In this document: one piece after another, positions 20,541 to 29,281 of the stretch
Position numbering within the stretch: the stretch's first letter is position 1
Layout: every line of letters begins with the position of its first letter
Assembly (NCBI GenBank): GCA_030743005.1
Contig: JASLTG010000011.1
Coordinates: 1-64,000, forward strand
Direction: 5' to 3'
DNA: 64,000 nucleotides
DNA from: Acidimicrobiales bacterium
Lineage (GTDB): Bacteria > Actinomycetota > Acidimicrobiia > Acidimicrobiales > Poriferisodalaceae
Program-made: the position numbers and the translations under genes
The notes under the pieces: model-generated
Seen by the model: only the letters and a program-made list of their open reading frames with translations
Databases searched by the model: none
What the model was told of the DNA's origin: nothing

Positions 20541-21655
20541 CAGGAGGAGCCTGTCGTTAGGTCGGTAGGTACTTCATCAACGATTTGTCCTTTAGCGACG
20601 GCCATCGTTGAGAGTCGGCCGGCTGCCAAATTTTTGTCCCAAGCTTCCTGATTTTCGGCAGTTCCGACTTGGTACCAACAGGCCGCTGCATGCCCATCCT
20701 GGTTGATCTGTAGTGGTGGTTCTTCTTCGAAGCAACGATCTTGTGCATATGGGCAGCGAGGGCTGAATGCGCAACCGGTGGGCATGGTTATGAGATTGGG
20801 TGGTCGGCCAGCGATAGCAGCGAGACGAGTGTGACTGGGTTGGTCGGTTTTGGGGATCGAGCGAAGAAGAGCTTCAGTGTAAGGGTGGGAGGTTTTTTGG
20901 AAGATTTGATCGGTGCTTGCTTGCTCAACGATCTTCCCGGCGTACATGACGATGATTTCGTCGGTCCGCCCGGCGACGACGCCTAGGTCGTGGGTCACCA
21001 GAACCATGGCCATGTTACGTTCGCTTTGCTGTATGCCCAAGAGGTTCAATATTTGGTGTTGAACGGTGACGTCAAGAGCGGTCGTGGGCTCATCTGCAAA
21101 GAGTAGCTTTGGGCTACACGCTAGGGCGATTGCAATCGATACGCGTTGGCGCATACCGCCGGAAAGTTCGTGTGGGTAGGAACCAATGGTGACTTCGGCT
21201 TCCGGGATACGAACGCTCTTGAGGAGCTCGACAGCGAGAGTTCTAGCTTCTTTTTTTGATACCCCAAAATGTTTCCGCACATGTTCAGTTACTTGGCGCC
21301 CGATTTTCACAACTGGATTGAGTGACGTCATCGGGTCTTGGAAGACCATGGCGATTTCTTGGCCCCAAATTTCGGTCATCTCGCTCATAGGGAGGGTCAG
21401 AAGGTCCTGGCCATCGAATCGGGCTTGCCCGGAGGTATGAACATTGTTTCCGAGGTTGAGGCGCATGATCGTTCGGGAAAGAACGGTCTTACCTGATCCG
21501 CTTTCACCAACTATGCCCAGTGTTTGCCCAGCGCGAAGGTCAAAGCTGACTCCATCTACCGCGCGGAGCAGACCCGCGTTGATAGAGAAATGGGTATGTA
21601 GGTCTCGAACCGCCAGTAGCGGTTCATCACGGGCAGAGGTCATCGCTTCGGTCAC
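20540..21655 (-). CDS. ABC transporter ATPase, DppD/OppD type
   Basis: A 371-residue ATPase with Walker A GESGSGKT, signature [11 protein letters not shown], Walker [13 protein letters not shown] and the oligopeptide C-terminal cysteine motif [14 protein letters not shown]. It is the first gene of the leftward five-gene importer operon, in the order ATPase, ATPase, binding protein, permease, permease. It carries an extra tail of about 40 residues after the cysteine motif compared with OppD. A near-perfect palindrome lies 47 bp upstream of the start. Confidence 0.93.
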   Translation of the reverse strand: MTEAMTSARDEPLLAVRDLHTHFSINAGLLRAVDGVSFDLRAGQTLGIVGESGSGKTVLSRTIMRLNLGNNVHTSGQARFDGQDLLTLPMSEMTEIWGQEIAMVFQDPMTSLNPVVKIGRQVTEHVRKHFGVSKKEARTLAVELLKSVRIPEAEVTIGSYPHELSGGMRQRVSIAIALACSPKLLFADEPTTALDVTVQHQILNLLGIQQSERNMAMVLVTHDLGVVAGRTDEIIVMYAGKIVEQASTDQIFQKTSHPYTEALLRSIPKTDQPSHTRLAAIAGRPPNLITMPTGCAFSPRCPYAQDRCFEEEPPLQINQDGHAAACWYQVGTAENQEAWDKNLAAGRLSTMAVAKGQIVDEVPTDLTTGSS

Positions 21656-21701
21656 TGGTGCGCTGATCCCCTTCCCGAGCGAGAGGCCCGTAGAGGACCT
21701 T

Positions 21702-21720
21702 ACGCTAGGCAGCCTAACGT
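21702..21720. promoter_or_regulatory. 19-bp near-perfect palindrome upstream of the peptide-importer operon
   Basis: ACGCTAGGC, a central A, then GCCTAACGT: eight of nine pairs match, with one C/A mismatch, around one central base. It sits 47-65 bp upstream of the first importer gene, where an operator or activator site would be. No regulator gene is nearby, so the cognate factor is unknown. I call it a candidate operator from shape and position only. Confidence 0.45.
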
Positions 21721-21871
21721 GCGTTTAGTCGCCAAAAACTAAGCCATTCTGGTTCGAAATAGCAAGAATCAACTACGACAATTCTGCAACATTTTCATTA
21801 GGCCGTTTCAGCCTGGTTTTTAAGGCTTTCGCAACTACTCACCGAGTGGGAACTCGGCCATGTTCGATGCG

Positions 21872-24088
21872 TTATTCGAACTGGGTAATGATGTCGTTGA
21901 AAGTGGCGCTTGGCCGCATGGAAGAAGCGGCCAACGCAGGGTCTGGATAGTAGTAACCGCCAATATCCATGGGCTGCCCCTGACAGTCGAGAAGATCTTG
22001 AAGAATGGTCTCCTGTGCAGCTGTAAGTTCATTTGCGAGCGGTTCAAATAGTTGAGCCAAATCGGGATCTTCTGTTTGGTCTGCCATTGCTTGAGCCCAC
22101 CACATGGCGATGTAGAAATGACTTCCTCGATTGTCTAGTTCGTTGACCTTACGACTCGGTGATTTACCCTCGTCAAGTAGTCGACTAGTGGCTGTGTCTA
22201 GAGCTACTCCCAGGATCTTGGCCGATGAATTCTGTGCTGATTGGCTGAGATGTTCGAAGGAGACCGCTAGAGCTAAGAATTCGCCCAAGCTGTCCCACCG
22301 TAAGTGGTTTTCTGCTTCGAACTGTTGGACGTGCTTTGGTGCGGATCCGCCAGCTCCAGTTTCAAATAGGCCACCACCGTTCATTAACGGCACGATTGAA
22401 AGCATCTTTGCTGAGGTGCCGACTTCCAAAATAGGGAAGAGGTCGGTGTTGTAGTCCCTCAACACGTTGCCTGTTGCCGAAATGGTGTCTTCGCCTCGTC
22501 GAATTCGATTAAGCGATAGCCGGGTCGCTTCAATTGGGGAGAGGATTTCGATCTCGAATTGATCAGTGTCGTGCTCGCTGAGGTAATTGTTGACTTTGGT
22601 GATCAGTTGAGCATCGTGAGAGCGGTTGGCGTCCAACCAAAAAACGACTGTGGCTCCAGTGGCCTTGCCTCGAGCGACCGCGAGTTTGACCCAATCTCTC
22701 ACAGCTGCTTCTTTCACTGAGCACATCCTCCAAATGTCACCGCGCTCCACTTCGTGTCGAATCAAGAGATTGTTGTCCTGGTCGAGCACCTCGATTGATC
22801 CGTTACTGGTGATTTCGAAAGTTTTGTCGTGACTTCCGTACTCTTCGGCTTTTTGCGCCATTAGGCCAACGTTTGGCACCGAGCCCATTGTGGTGGGATC
22901 GTAGGCTCCGTGTTCAATGCAGTCCTCAATTACTGCTTGGTAAATTCCCGCGTAACTACTGTCGGGTATTACCGCCTTTGTGTCTTGCTGTTCACCGTTC
23001 GCATTCCACATCTGTCCTGAGGACCGAATCATTGCCGGCATTGACGCATCGACGATCACGTCGCTAGGTACGTGGAGATTGGTGATGCCTTTGTCTGAGT
23101 CAACCATCGCGAGTGCTGGGCCCTGCTCGTAGGCTCTAGCAATCGATTCTTCGATCGCCTTTCGCTCATCGGTTGGGAGTTCTTGAATCGCTTCGAGTAA
23201 ATTTCCGAGTCCGTTGTTGACGTTCACGCCCAGGTGGGTGAGGGTCTCGTCATATTCTGCGAACACGTCTGCAAAATAGGCGCGAACGCAGTGTCCGAAG
23301 ATAATTGGGTCGGACACCTTCATCATTGTGGCTTTTAGGTGCAGGGAGAATAGGACGCCCCGCTTTTTGCTGTCTTCTAGCTGTTCGTCGAGGAAGGCGC
23401 GGAGGTGACGTGCTGACATAAATGTTGCGTCAACAATTTCGCCAGAAGTGACTTGGACCTCTTTGAGGGTGGTAACTGTTCCTTCGGTGGAGGTGTGTTG
23501 AATTCGTAGTGCGGTGTCGGTCTCGGCTGTAATTGATTTCTCGTTTGACCGGAAGTCATTGTCATTCATCGTTGCTACGTGGGTCTGCGAGGTAGCTGAC
23601 CAATCTCCCATGGAGTGGGGAAATTTTTGGGCGAATTGCTTCACGGCTCGTGGTGCTCGACGATCGGAGTTACCTTCCCGTAGAACCGGGTTAACCGCTG
23701 AACCTTTAATTTTGTCGTACCGGTCGCGGATGGTTTCTTCTTCTGTGGTTTGGGGATCAGTGGGGTAGTCCGGGACGGCCAAGCCAGCTTCTTGCAGTTC
23801 GGTGATAGTGGCTTGGAGTTGGGGGATTGAGGCGGAAATATTGGGTAGTTTGATGATGTTTGCGTCGGGTAGGAGGGTCATTTCTCCTAGCTCTGTCAAA
23901 GCATCACCAATTTGTTGCTCTTCGGTCAAATGTTCTGGAAATGAGGCGATCACGCGTCCGGCCAGAGAAATATCTCTAGTCTCAACGCTGACTCCAGCGG
24001 CCTTAGCAAAGGCCTCGACGATCGGTAGGAAAGAGTATGTAGCGAGAGCAGGTGCTTCGTCGGTATGGGTGTAGATGATCTTGGACAT
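21872..24088 (-). CDS. icd: Isocitrate dehydrogenase, NADP-dependent, monomeric type
   Basis: A 738-residue protein matching monomeric IDH (about 740 residues) from end to end, unrelated in sequence to the roughly 416-residue dimeric enzyme. Recognisable segments are the N-terminal [62 protein letters not shown] and [34 protein letters not shown]. It oxidises isocitrate to 2-oxoglutarate in the TCA cycle and supplies NADPH. A GGAG lies 5-7 bp before the ATG. It is a monocistronic gene with its own upstream dyad. A small hairpin after the stop lacks a T-run. Confidence 0.97.
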   Translation of the reverse strand: MSKIIYTHTDEAPALATYSFLPIVEAFAKAAGVSVETRDISLAGRVIASFPEHLTEEQQIGDALTELGEMTLLPDANIIKLPNISASIPQLQATITELQEAGLAVPDYPTDPQTTEEETIRDRYDKIKGSAVNPVLREGNSDRRAPRAVKQFAQKFPHSMGDWSATSQTHVATMNDNDFRSNEKSITAETDTALRIQHTSTEGTVTTLKEVQVTSGEIVDATFMSARHLRAFLDEQLEDSKKRGVLFSLHLKATMMKVSDPIIFGHCVRAYFADVFAEYDETLTHLGVNVNNGLGNLLEAIQELPTDERKAIEESIARAYEQGPALAMVDSDKGITNLHVPSDVIVDASMPAMIRSSGQMWNANGEQQDTKAVIPDSSYAGIYQAVIEDCIEHGAYDPTTMGSVPNVGLMAQKAEEYGSHDKTFEITSNGSIEVLDQDNNLLIRHEVERGDIWRMCSVKEAAVRDWVKLAVARGKATGATVVFWLDANRSHDAQLITKVNNYLSEHDTDQFEIEILSPIEATRLSLNRIRRGEDTISATGNVLRDYNTDLFPILEVGTSAKMLSIVPLMNGGGLFETGAGGSAPKHVQQFEAENHLRWDSLGEFLALAVSFEHLSQSAQNSSAKILGVALDTATSRLLDEGKSPSRKVNELDNRGSHFYIAMWWAQAMADQTEDPDLAQLFEPLANELTAAQETILQDLLDCQGQPMDIGGYYYPDPALAASSMRPSATFNDIITQFE

Positions 24089-24110
24089 GCCACTCCACTG
24101 AGCGTGTTGA

Positions 24111-24144
24111 TGGACCGTCTAAAGGTACATCTTTAAATGGTCCA
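24111..24144. promoter_or_regulatory. 34-bp nested dyad upstream of icd
   Basis: The outer arms TGGACC (24111-24116) and GGTCCA (24139-24144) are exact inverted repeats. Inside them AAAG (24121-24124) and CTTT (24131-24134) are also exact inverted repeats, with 4-nt spacers on both sides and a 6-nt centre. The element lies 23-56 bp upstream of the icd start and about 80 bp from the divergent acyl-CoA ligase start. It could be a dimeric operator serving one or both genes, or a 5'-leader hairpin. Confidence 0.45.
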
Positions 24145-24223
24145 TGCATCGAGTCATGATGTTGTTCTGAGTAGCTATCGTTTCGAGTTAAGTTTTTGAA
24201 CCAGAAACGAGGTCCCGTTCCTT

Positions 24224-25798
24224 ATGTCATCCGTAACGTCTATTGCAGACATTTCTCGAGTCCACGCTGAGGGTCAGCCAGACAAGGTCGCGTTGATTTA
24301 TGAGGGCCAGGAGTGGACTTATGCTCAACTAAATTCAGAATCAAGCCGGGTAGCCAATGCCTTATTGGCGGCCGGTGTTGGTCCCCAAGACCGCGTTGCG
24401 CATCTGGATAAGAACGGGCCGGAGTACTTCACTTATCTCATAGGGGCAAGCAAAATTAATGCGGTAAGTGTGTCAGTAAACTGGCGTCTAGCTGCCCCCG
24501 AAATGGAATACGTTCTCAACCATGCCGAAGTAAAAGTCCTTCTCATTGGTGAAGAATTTTTGACTCATCTAGGACAGATGAACCTCGACACGGTCACGAA
24601 GGTCGTGGTCGTTGGCGACGGCGGCGAACATGATTCATACGAGAATTGGTTGTCGGGATACGCAGAAGATGATCCCAAAGTTACAGTCGGCTGGACTGAC
24701 ACTTGCTACCAGCTGTATACCTCCGGGACCACAGGGCTTCCCAAAGGGGTCGAGCTAACCAATCGGAACTTCTTTTCTTTTCTGCCGGTTGCGAGTGAGG
24801 AATGGTCCTTTGACTCAGACAGCGTGAATCTTGTCGCGATGCCGCTATTTCACATAGCGGGAAGTGGATGGGGTGTGGTTGGCCTCTTTAACGGCGGCAC
24901 CAACATCTTGTTGAGAGAAGCTGACTTAGTGGAATTACTTCGCTTGGTGGAGACTTATTCGGTTACGAACGCATTATTGGTGCCAGCGATTTTGCAGTTC
25001 CTCCTTATAACGCCTGAAGCACAAGAGACGAATTTTTCTAGTCTGAGATCCATGATTTATGGCGCGTCCCCGATCACCGAGGAGGTCCTCGCTGGAAGTA
25101 TGGAGATGATGGGATGCGATTTTGTGGGTGCTTATGGGCTTACCGAAACCACGGGTGGGGGCACCATCCTGCGAGCGGAACATCACGATCCAGGTGGTCC
25201 TAAAGCTCACTTGCTGAGGTCAGCGGGGCAACCGTGGGCTGATATCGAGCTTCGTATTGTGGACCCAGAAACACTCGAGAATTTAGGAGAAGGAGAAGTC
25301 GGGGAAATTTGGCTGAAGTCAGTTGTCACTTTGAAGGGTTACTGGAAAGATCCGGTGGCGACAGCGGAGGTTTACCCAGAGGGTCGCGACGACGAAGGGC
25401 GAGGTTGGTTTCGTACCGGAGATGCGGGCTACCTTTCCGAAGGCTTCTTATTTATCCATGACCGGGTTAAGGACATGATCATTTCGGGAGCAGAGAATAT
25501 TTACCCAGCTGAAGTTGAGAATGCGTTGATGAGCCACCCTGATGTCGCGGATGTCGCTGTTATAGGCGTCCCGCACGAGAAATGGGGCGAAACTGTTAAA
25601 GCGGTCATCACCGTCGCCCCTGATGCCGACCCATCTGAAGAAGGCCTGATCGAGTATTGCCGAGAACGCCTTGCGCACTACAAGTGTCCAACGTCGGTAG
25701 ATCGTATGGACCTAATCCCGCGTAATCCCTCCGGGAAGATTCTGAAAACTGAGCTTCGCAAGCCTTACTGGGAGGGCAAAGAGCGGCGGGTCAACTAG
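24224..25798 (+). CDS. Acyl-CoA synthetase (AMP-dependent ligase)
   Basis: A 524-residue ANL-superfamily ligase that activates a carboxylic acid to its CoA thioester through an acyl-adenylate. Motifs in order are the P-loop-like YTSGTTGLPKGVELTN near residue 165, AYGLTETTGG near 300, GWFRTGDAGYL near 400, and the catalytic Lys region RNPSGKILKTELR at the C-terminus. The sequence is of the medium/long-chain FadD type, but chain length cannot be told. It is convergent with the TcuA-like gene, overlapping by 8 bp at the 3' ends. It may supply CoA esters to the neighbouring FadB/J-type enzyme. Confidence 0.93.
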   Translation: MSSVTSIADISRVHAEGQPDKVALIYEGQEWTYAQLNSESSRVANALLAAGVGPQDRVAHLDKNGPEYFTYLIGASKINAVSVSVNWRLAAPEMEYVLNHAEVKVLLIGEEFLTHLGQMNLDTVTKVVVVGDGGEHDSYENWLSGYAEDDPKVTVGWTDTCYQLYTSGTTGLPKGVELTNRNFFSFLPVASEEWSFDSDSVNLVAMPLFHIAGSGWGVVGLFNGGTNILLREADLVELLRLVETYSVTNALLVPAILQFLLITPEAQETNFSSLRSMIYGASPITEEVLAGSMEMMGCDFVGAYGLTETTGGGTILRAEHHDPGGPKAHLLRSAGQPWADIELRIVDPETLENLGEGEVGEIWLKSVVTLKGYWKDPVATAEVYPEGRDDEGRGWFRTGDAGYLSEGFLFIHDRVKDMIISGAENIYPAEVENALMSHPDVADVAVIGVPHEKWGETVKAVITVAPDADPSEEGLIEYCRERLAHYKCPTSVDRMDLIPRNPSGKILKTELRKPYWEGKERRVN

Positions 25799-27272
25799 CT
25801 ATCTGGGCGCCAGCATTCTTTCCAGCCAATCGTCCAAAAACTGCTCCTGCTGTTAGTCCAGTGCCTCCCGGGTAGTTTCCGTAAAAGAGGCCACCCACCA
25901 ACTCTCCAGCGGCGTATAAGCCTGGGATCGTGTCGAGGCCGCTGTCTAAGACCTGTCCTTGGTTGTTGATGCGGAGACCACCGAAGGTAAAGGTCAATCC
26001 GCATGTCACGTTGTATGCCTGAAATGGTGGTTCATCCAGGGTATTGGCCCAGTTTGTCTTGTTTATAGTGAGCCCTGAAGTTGAGCGACCATCCTTAACA
26101 TTCGGATCAAATGGGGTCGTTGTATTCACGGCGGCGTTGTAGCTGGAAATTGTTTCGAATGCTTTCATCGCGTCTACGCCTTCCATGCGAGCGCACAGCT
26201 CGTCTAATGAATCGGCTTGGACCTTGGTGACTTGTTTGATTCGGTATTCGTCACGTAGTAGGTGGTCAACTTTGGAATCAAAGAGTTGCCATGCGGAATG
26301 CCCTGGCTGTTTGAGTATCTCTCGACCGTATTTGGCGTAGGTGTAGTTGCGAAAGTCTGCGCCCTCGTCGAGGAAACGTTGACCTTCATTGTTGATTACC
26401 AGGCCGAACGGGTAGCTGTGTTTCTGAAAGGCATCGCCAACCGTCAAGTCCCCGAATTCTGGGGCGTTGTATTCCCATGCCACAGCATGGGCGCCACTCC
26501 AATTGCCGTATGGCATTGCGCCAATATCGAGAGCCATTCTGATGCCATCTCCGGTGTTGAAACGCGTACCTCTTACCTTCGCCAGATCCCATCCCGGTCC
26601 TAGGTAACGGGTTCGCCATTCAGAGTTGGCCTGAAATCCTCCAGCGGCGAGGATGACTGCTTTGGCTGGGATGTCGACCATCGTTCCAGCTTGACGAACC
26701 CGAACTCCTTGGACCATCGATCCGTCAAAGATGAGTTCTTTGGCGGCGGCTTCGTATCGGAGGTCGACGCCGTTGTCGATGAGAGCGCGGTGGAGTGCAT
26801 CGACGAGGCCTTCACCACCGCCCCATGCTTCAACGGTTAAGCCACCCCAAAACTTAAACTTGCCGTCTACTTTGAACGCTTGGCGGCCCCATATGGGGGC
26901 GAAACGCACGCCGTTGCGTTGCATCCACATAACGGTTCTCTTGCTGTTTGACACGAGGAAGCTGGCAAGTTCTGGGTCTGTCCGGTAGTCGGTGACGCGT
27001 CCCATATCGGCATAAAACTCGTCTTCGGTGTAGGTGCCGAAATCTGTGTTTTCGATTTCACTTTGGGTTAGATCGGGCATGAGATCCATCAAATCGTCGA
27101 CACCGTCGTAGGCGAAACGAATCGCACCGGCTGTGAATCTGCTGTTTCCGCCGGATTCGACTTTGGGGGCTCTTTCGAGGACTACGACTTTGGCTCCTTG
27201 TTCTGCGGCTGACAGCGCAGCGCAGCATGCAGCGTTACCAGCGCCTACTACTACAACATCGAAATCTGACAC
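25791..27272 (-). CDS. FAD-dependent dehydrogenase, tricarballylate dehydrogenase (TcuA)-like
   Basis: A 493-residue flavoprotein of the fumarate reductase/succinate dehydrogenase family. It has the N-terminal GAGNAACCAALSAAEQGAKV dinucleotide fold and ERAPKVESGGNSRFTAGAIR, which is the TcuA-type signature. VILAAGGFQAN lies in mid-protein, and the C-terminal FAD contact is PGLYAAGELVGG followed by GNYPGGTGLTAGAVFGR. TcuA oxidises tricarballylate to cis-aconitate; related enzymes oxidise other saturated acids or ketosteroids. It is the last gene of a four-gene leftward operon. The tcuB partner is not in the window. Confidence 0.83.
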   Translation of the reverse strand: MSDFDVVVVGAGNAACCAALSAAEQGAKVVVLERAPKVESGGNSRFTAGAIRFAYDGVDDLMDLMPDLTQSEIENTDFGTYTEDEFYADMGRVTDYRTDPELASFLVSNSKRTVMWMQRNGVRFAPIWGRQAFKVDGKFKFWGGLTVEAWGGGEGLVDALHRALIDNGVDLRYEAAAKELIFDGSMVQGVRVRQAGTMVDIPAKAVILAAGGFQANSEWRTRYLGPGWDLAKVRGTRFNTGDGIRMALDIGAMPYGNWSGAHAVAWEYNAPEFGDLTVGDAFQKHSYPFGLVINNEGQRFLDEGADFRNYTYAKYGREILKQPGHSAWQLFDSKVDHLLRDEYRIKQVTKVQADSLDELCARMEGVDAMKAFETISSYNAAVNTTTPFDPNVKDGRSTSGLTINKTNWANTLDEPPFQAYNVTCGLTFTFGGLRINNQGQVLDSGLDTIPGLYAAGELVGGLFYGNYPGGTGLTAGAVFGRLAGKNAGAQIAS

Positions 27273-27293
27273 CTAGGATCCTGCCTGTTTGAG

Positions 27294-28070
27294 TTAGTCG
27301 ACGACCGTGGAATCGCCCACGCGGGATCGAACAAGCCATTGAAAGATATGCCATCCGTTGGTTTCGCCGCCGATTGATGGGTGGACTTGAGCGGCGGCAC
27401 TTGGGCTGATGACTCGACCACCGGGGACTTTGACGCAAACTTCTGCCGCTCGTTCCGCATTTAGATAGAAACCGATAGCGGAGGCGACTGAGGTGCCTAC
27501 GGTCAGTAAGCCATGGTTGGCCATGATTACCAAGCGGCCCTGGCCTAAGGCGTCAGCTATGCGCTGTCCAGTAGCGAGGTCCGTGACGTTTACCTCTTCG
27601 CCTGCGTACACACCCTGCAGGCCGTAAAAGGCAACGGCCTCTTGGCTGCTCATGGGAAGCGGTATCGCCATCGCTGAGAATGGTGTTCCATAGGGAGTAT
27701 GGGTATGGATAGCACCAACAACGTCAGGTCGAGTTGAGTGGATTGGCGCGTGTATGTAGAAAGCGGCCGGGTTGATTTCACCTGAGCCTTCAACAACGTG
27801 ACCAACGTGGTTGACCAGTACTAAATCATCGACGGTTGCTTCACCGAAGGGAACTCCATATTTCAGGAGCCAAAAACAGTCAGTGAGTTCGGGATCGCGT
27901 GCTGTTATGTGTCCTGATCCGTCAGCTCCCCACCCCCAGGAGGCCATGATTCGGTATCCAAGGGCGGTCTCTTGTTTACGGATACGACGCTCGGCATCGG
28001 GGGTCGTATCTGGTGTTGGTCTCGAACCTAAGGAGAAGCTGTCATTTTCAAGGGCGTGCTTTACGGTCAC
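27294..28070 (-). CDS. Class II aldolase/adducin family protein
   Basis: A 258-residue protein of the L-fuculose-phosphate aldolase/adducin family. Zinc ligands are visible as the two His of GAIHTHTPYG and a third His in MANHGLL. The family splits or epimerises hydroxylated sugars and, in some members, decarboxylates other hydroxy acids. It lies 21 bp upstream of the TcuA-like gene in the same operon, which makes a role on a small hydroxylated acid plausible. Not more specific than family level. Confidence 0.86.
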   Translation of the reverse strand: MTVKHALENDSFSLGSRPTPDTTPDAERRIRKQETALGYRIMASWGWGADGSGHITARDPELTDCFWLLKYGVPFGEATVDDLVLVNHVGHVVEGSGEINPAAFYIHAPIHSTRPDVVGAIHTHTPYGTPFSAMAIPLPMSSQEAVAFYGLQGVYAGEEVNVTDLATGQRIADALGQGRLVIMANHGLLTVGTSVASAIGFYLNAERAAEVCVKVPGGRVISPSAAAQVHPSIGGETNGWHIFQWLVRSRVGDSTVVD

Positions 28071-28102
28071 TGCATTCTCCTACGTTCAAACAGGTTGCTT
28101 GG

Positions 28103-29272
28103 CTACAACCCGGGGGCATCGTCATCGCTACCGCTGATGACTCGACCCGCTAATTCCATTACCGGTTCAGCGACCATCATGTGTTGGGAAGCCACATGAA
28201 TGTCGCGTAGATGCCGCTGCAAAGGTGAGTCCTCATAGACCGAAGAACCCCCGACCGTCGTGTACATGCTGTCGACGATGTTGATGGCGGTGGTCACGGC
28301 ATGAACTGTCGAAGTGCGCAGCAGCCGGCGAGTTTCTAGAGACCCCACGCCGTTCTGTGCCTCTTCCCAGGCCGTTGCTATGTCTGCGTAAAAAGATGCT
28401 CGGGCGGCACGTAGGGAGGAGTCGGCCAGGGCGACGTCTCTGTGGAAGGCTGGTCGTGACGACAGTGTTCGCCCTGAGCCTGTAGGTGTCTTTGATTTAG
28501 CGACATTCAGAGCCTCATCGATTGCATCTCTTGCCATACCAAGCGCAATCGCTCCGATTGGAAGAGCCAAATAACCAAAGCGAGGAAACCGATAAATGGG
28601 CAACTTGGCGAATGGTGATGAACGCAGTGCTTCGACAGTTGCAACTCGGTAGTCGGGAAGCTCTAGGCCTCTGGTTGTGTAAGAACTTGAACCTGACCCG
28701 CGAAGACCACTTGTATGCCAGTTGTCGAGGATTTCGATCTCGGTTGGTCGGAAAAAGGCGCGCGCTTCAGTCGGACGGTCCTTACCATCGCGCAGTGGCT
28801 CTCCAGTTTCGTCGCAGAGGATGACTCCTCCTGATATCCAGGCGGCATTGTGGCAGCCAGAGCCCCAGTCCCAACGACCATCGATGATCCAATGGCCTGG
28901 TTTACCGGAAGCTCGGGTAGCCGTGCCGGAGTAGGCGAACACGCCGCTGGTAATGACGTTTGGGTTCTCTAAAAGTTCTTTAAGTAGTTGGGGTGTTACG
29001 GCAGGAAACATGTACTGCGATGTGGCCCCGATAAAAACACACCATGCAGTTGACGCATTGCCGGTGGCCAGAATTTCGCAAACTTCCGCTAAAACCCTTG
29101 GCTCGGCGCCTACGCCACCAAGTTCGGTGGGGGTACACAAGCGATATAGGCCCTCCTGAGCAAGGCGGTCTGCGATGTCTTGAGGTAGGGCACGTTGAGC
29201 GTCTATTTCTCTTCCGCGGGCGCGTAACTCTTCGACGTAAGTGAAAGCTATTTGGGGAAAGTCGCTCGACAT
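28103..29272 (-). CDS. Acyl-CoA dehydrogenase-fold flavin-dependent monooxygenase (HsaA/HpaB group)
   Basis: A 389-residue protein with the acyl-CoA dehydrogenase fold and the type 2 C-terminal domain found in two-component hydroxylases. The N-terminal LCTPTELGGVGAEPRVLAEV and C-terminal GGSSVYEDSPLQRHLRDIHVASQH are typical. The usual acyl-CoA dehydrogenase catalytic Glu motif (YEGTSEIQ) is absent, which favours a reduced-flavin hydroxylase over a dehydrogenase. Such enzymes need a separate flavin reductase; none is adjacent. It lies 9 bp downstream of the FadB/J-like gene. Confidence 0.82.
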   Translation of the reverse strand: MSSDFPQIAFTYVEELRARGREIDAQRALPQDIADRLAQEGLYRLCTPTELGGVGAEPRVLAEVCEILATGNASTAWCVFIGATSQYMFPAVTPQLLKELLENPNVITSGVFAYSGTATRASGKPGHWIIDGRWDWGSGCHNAAWISGGVILCDETGEPLRDGKDRPTEARAFFRPTEIEILDNWHTSGLRGSGSSSYTTRGLELPDYRVATVEALRSSPFAKLPIYRFPRFGYLALPIGAIALGMARDAIDEALNVAKSKTPTGSGRTLSSRPAFHRDVALADSSLRAARASFYADIATAWEEAQNGVGSLETRRLLRTSTVHAVTTAINIVDSMYTTVGGSSVYEDSPLQRHLRDIHVASQHMMVAEPVMELAGRVISGSDDDAPGL

Positions 29273-29281
29273 GGGTTAGTG

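Noticed and set aside
21842-21857. Hairpin CCGAGT-GGGA-ACTCGG after icd as a terminator
   Set aside because: The stem is perfect but no T-run follows on the reverse strand, so I do not call it a rho-independent terminator.
28103-29272. Ordinary acyl-CoA dehydrogenase
   Set aside because: It lacks the YEGTSEIQ-type catalytic motif and has the type 2 C-terminal domain of flavin-dependent hydroxylases.
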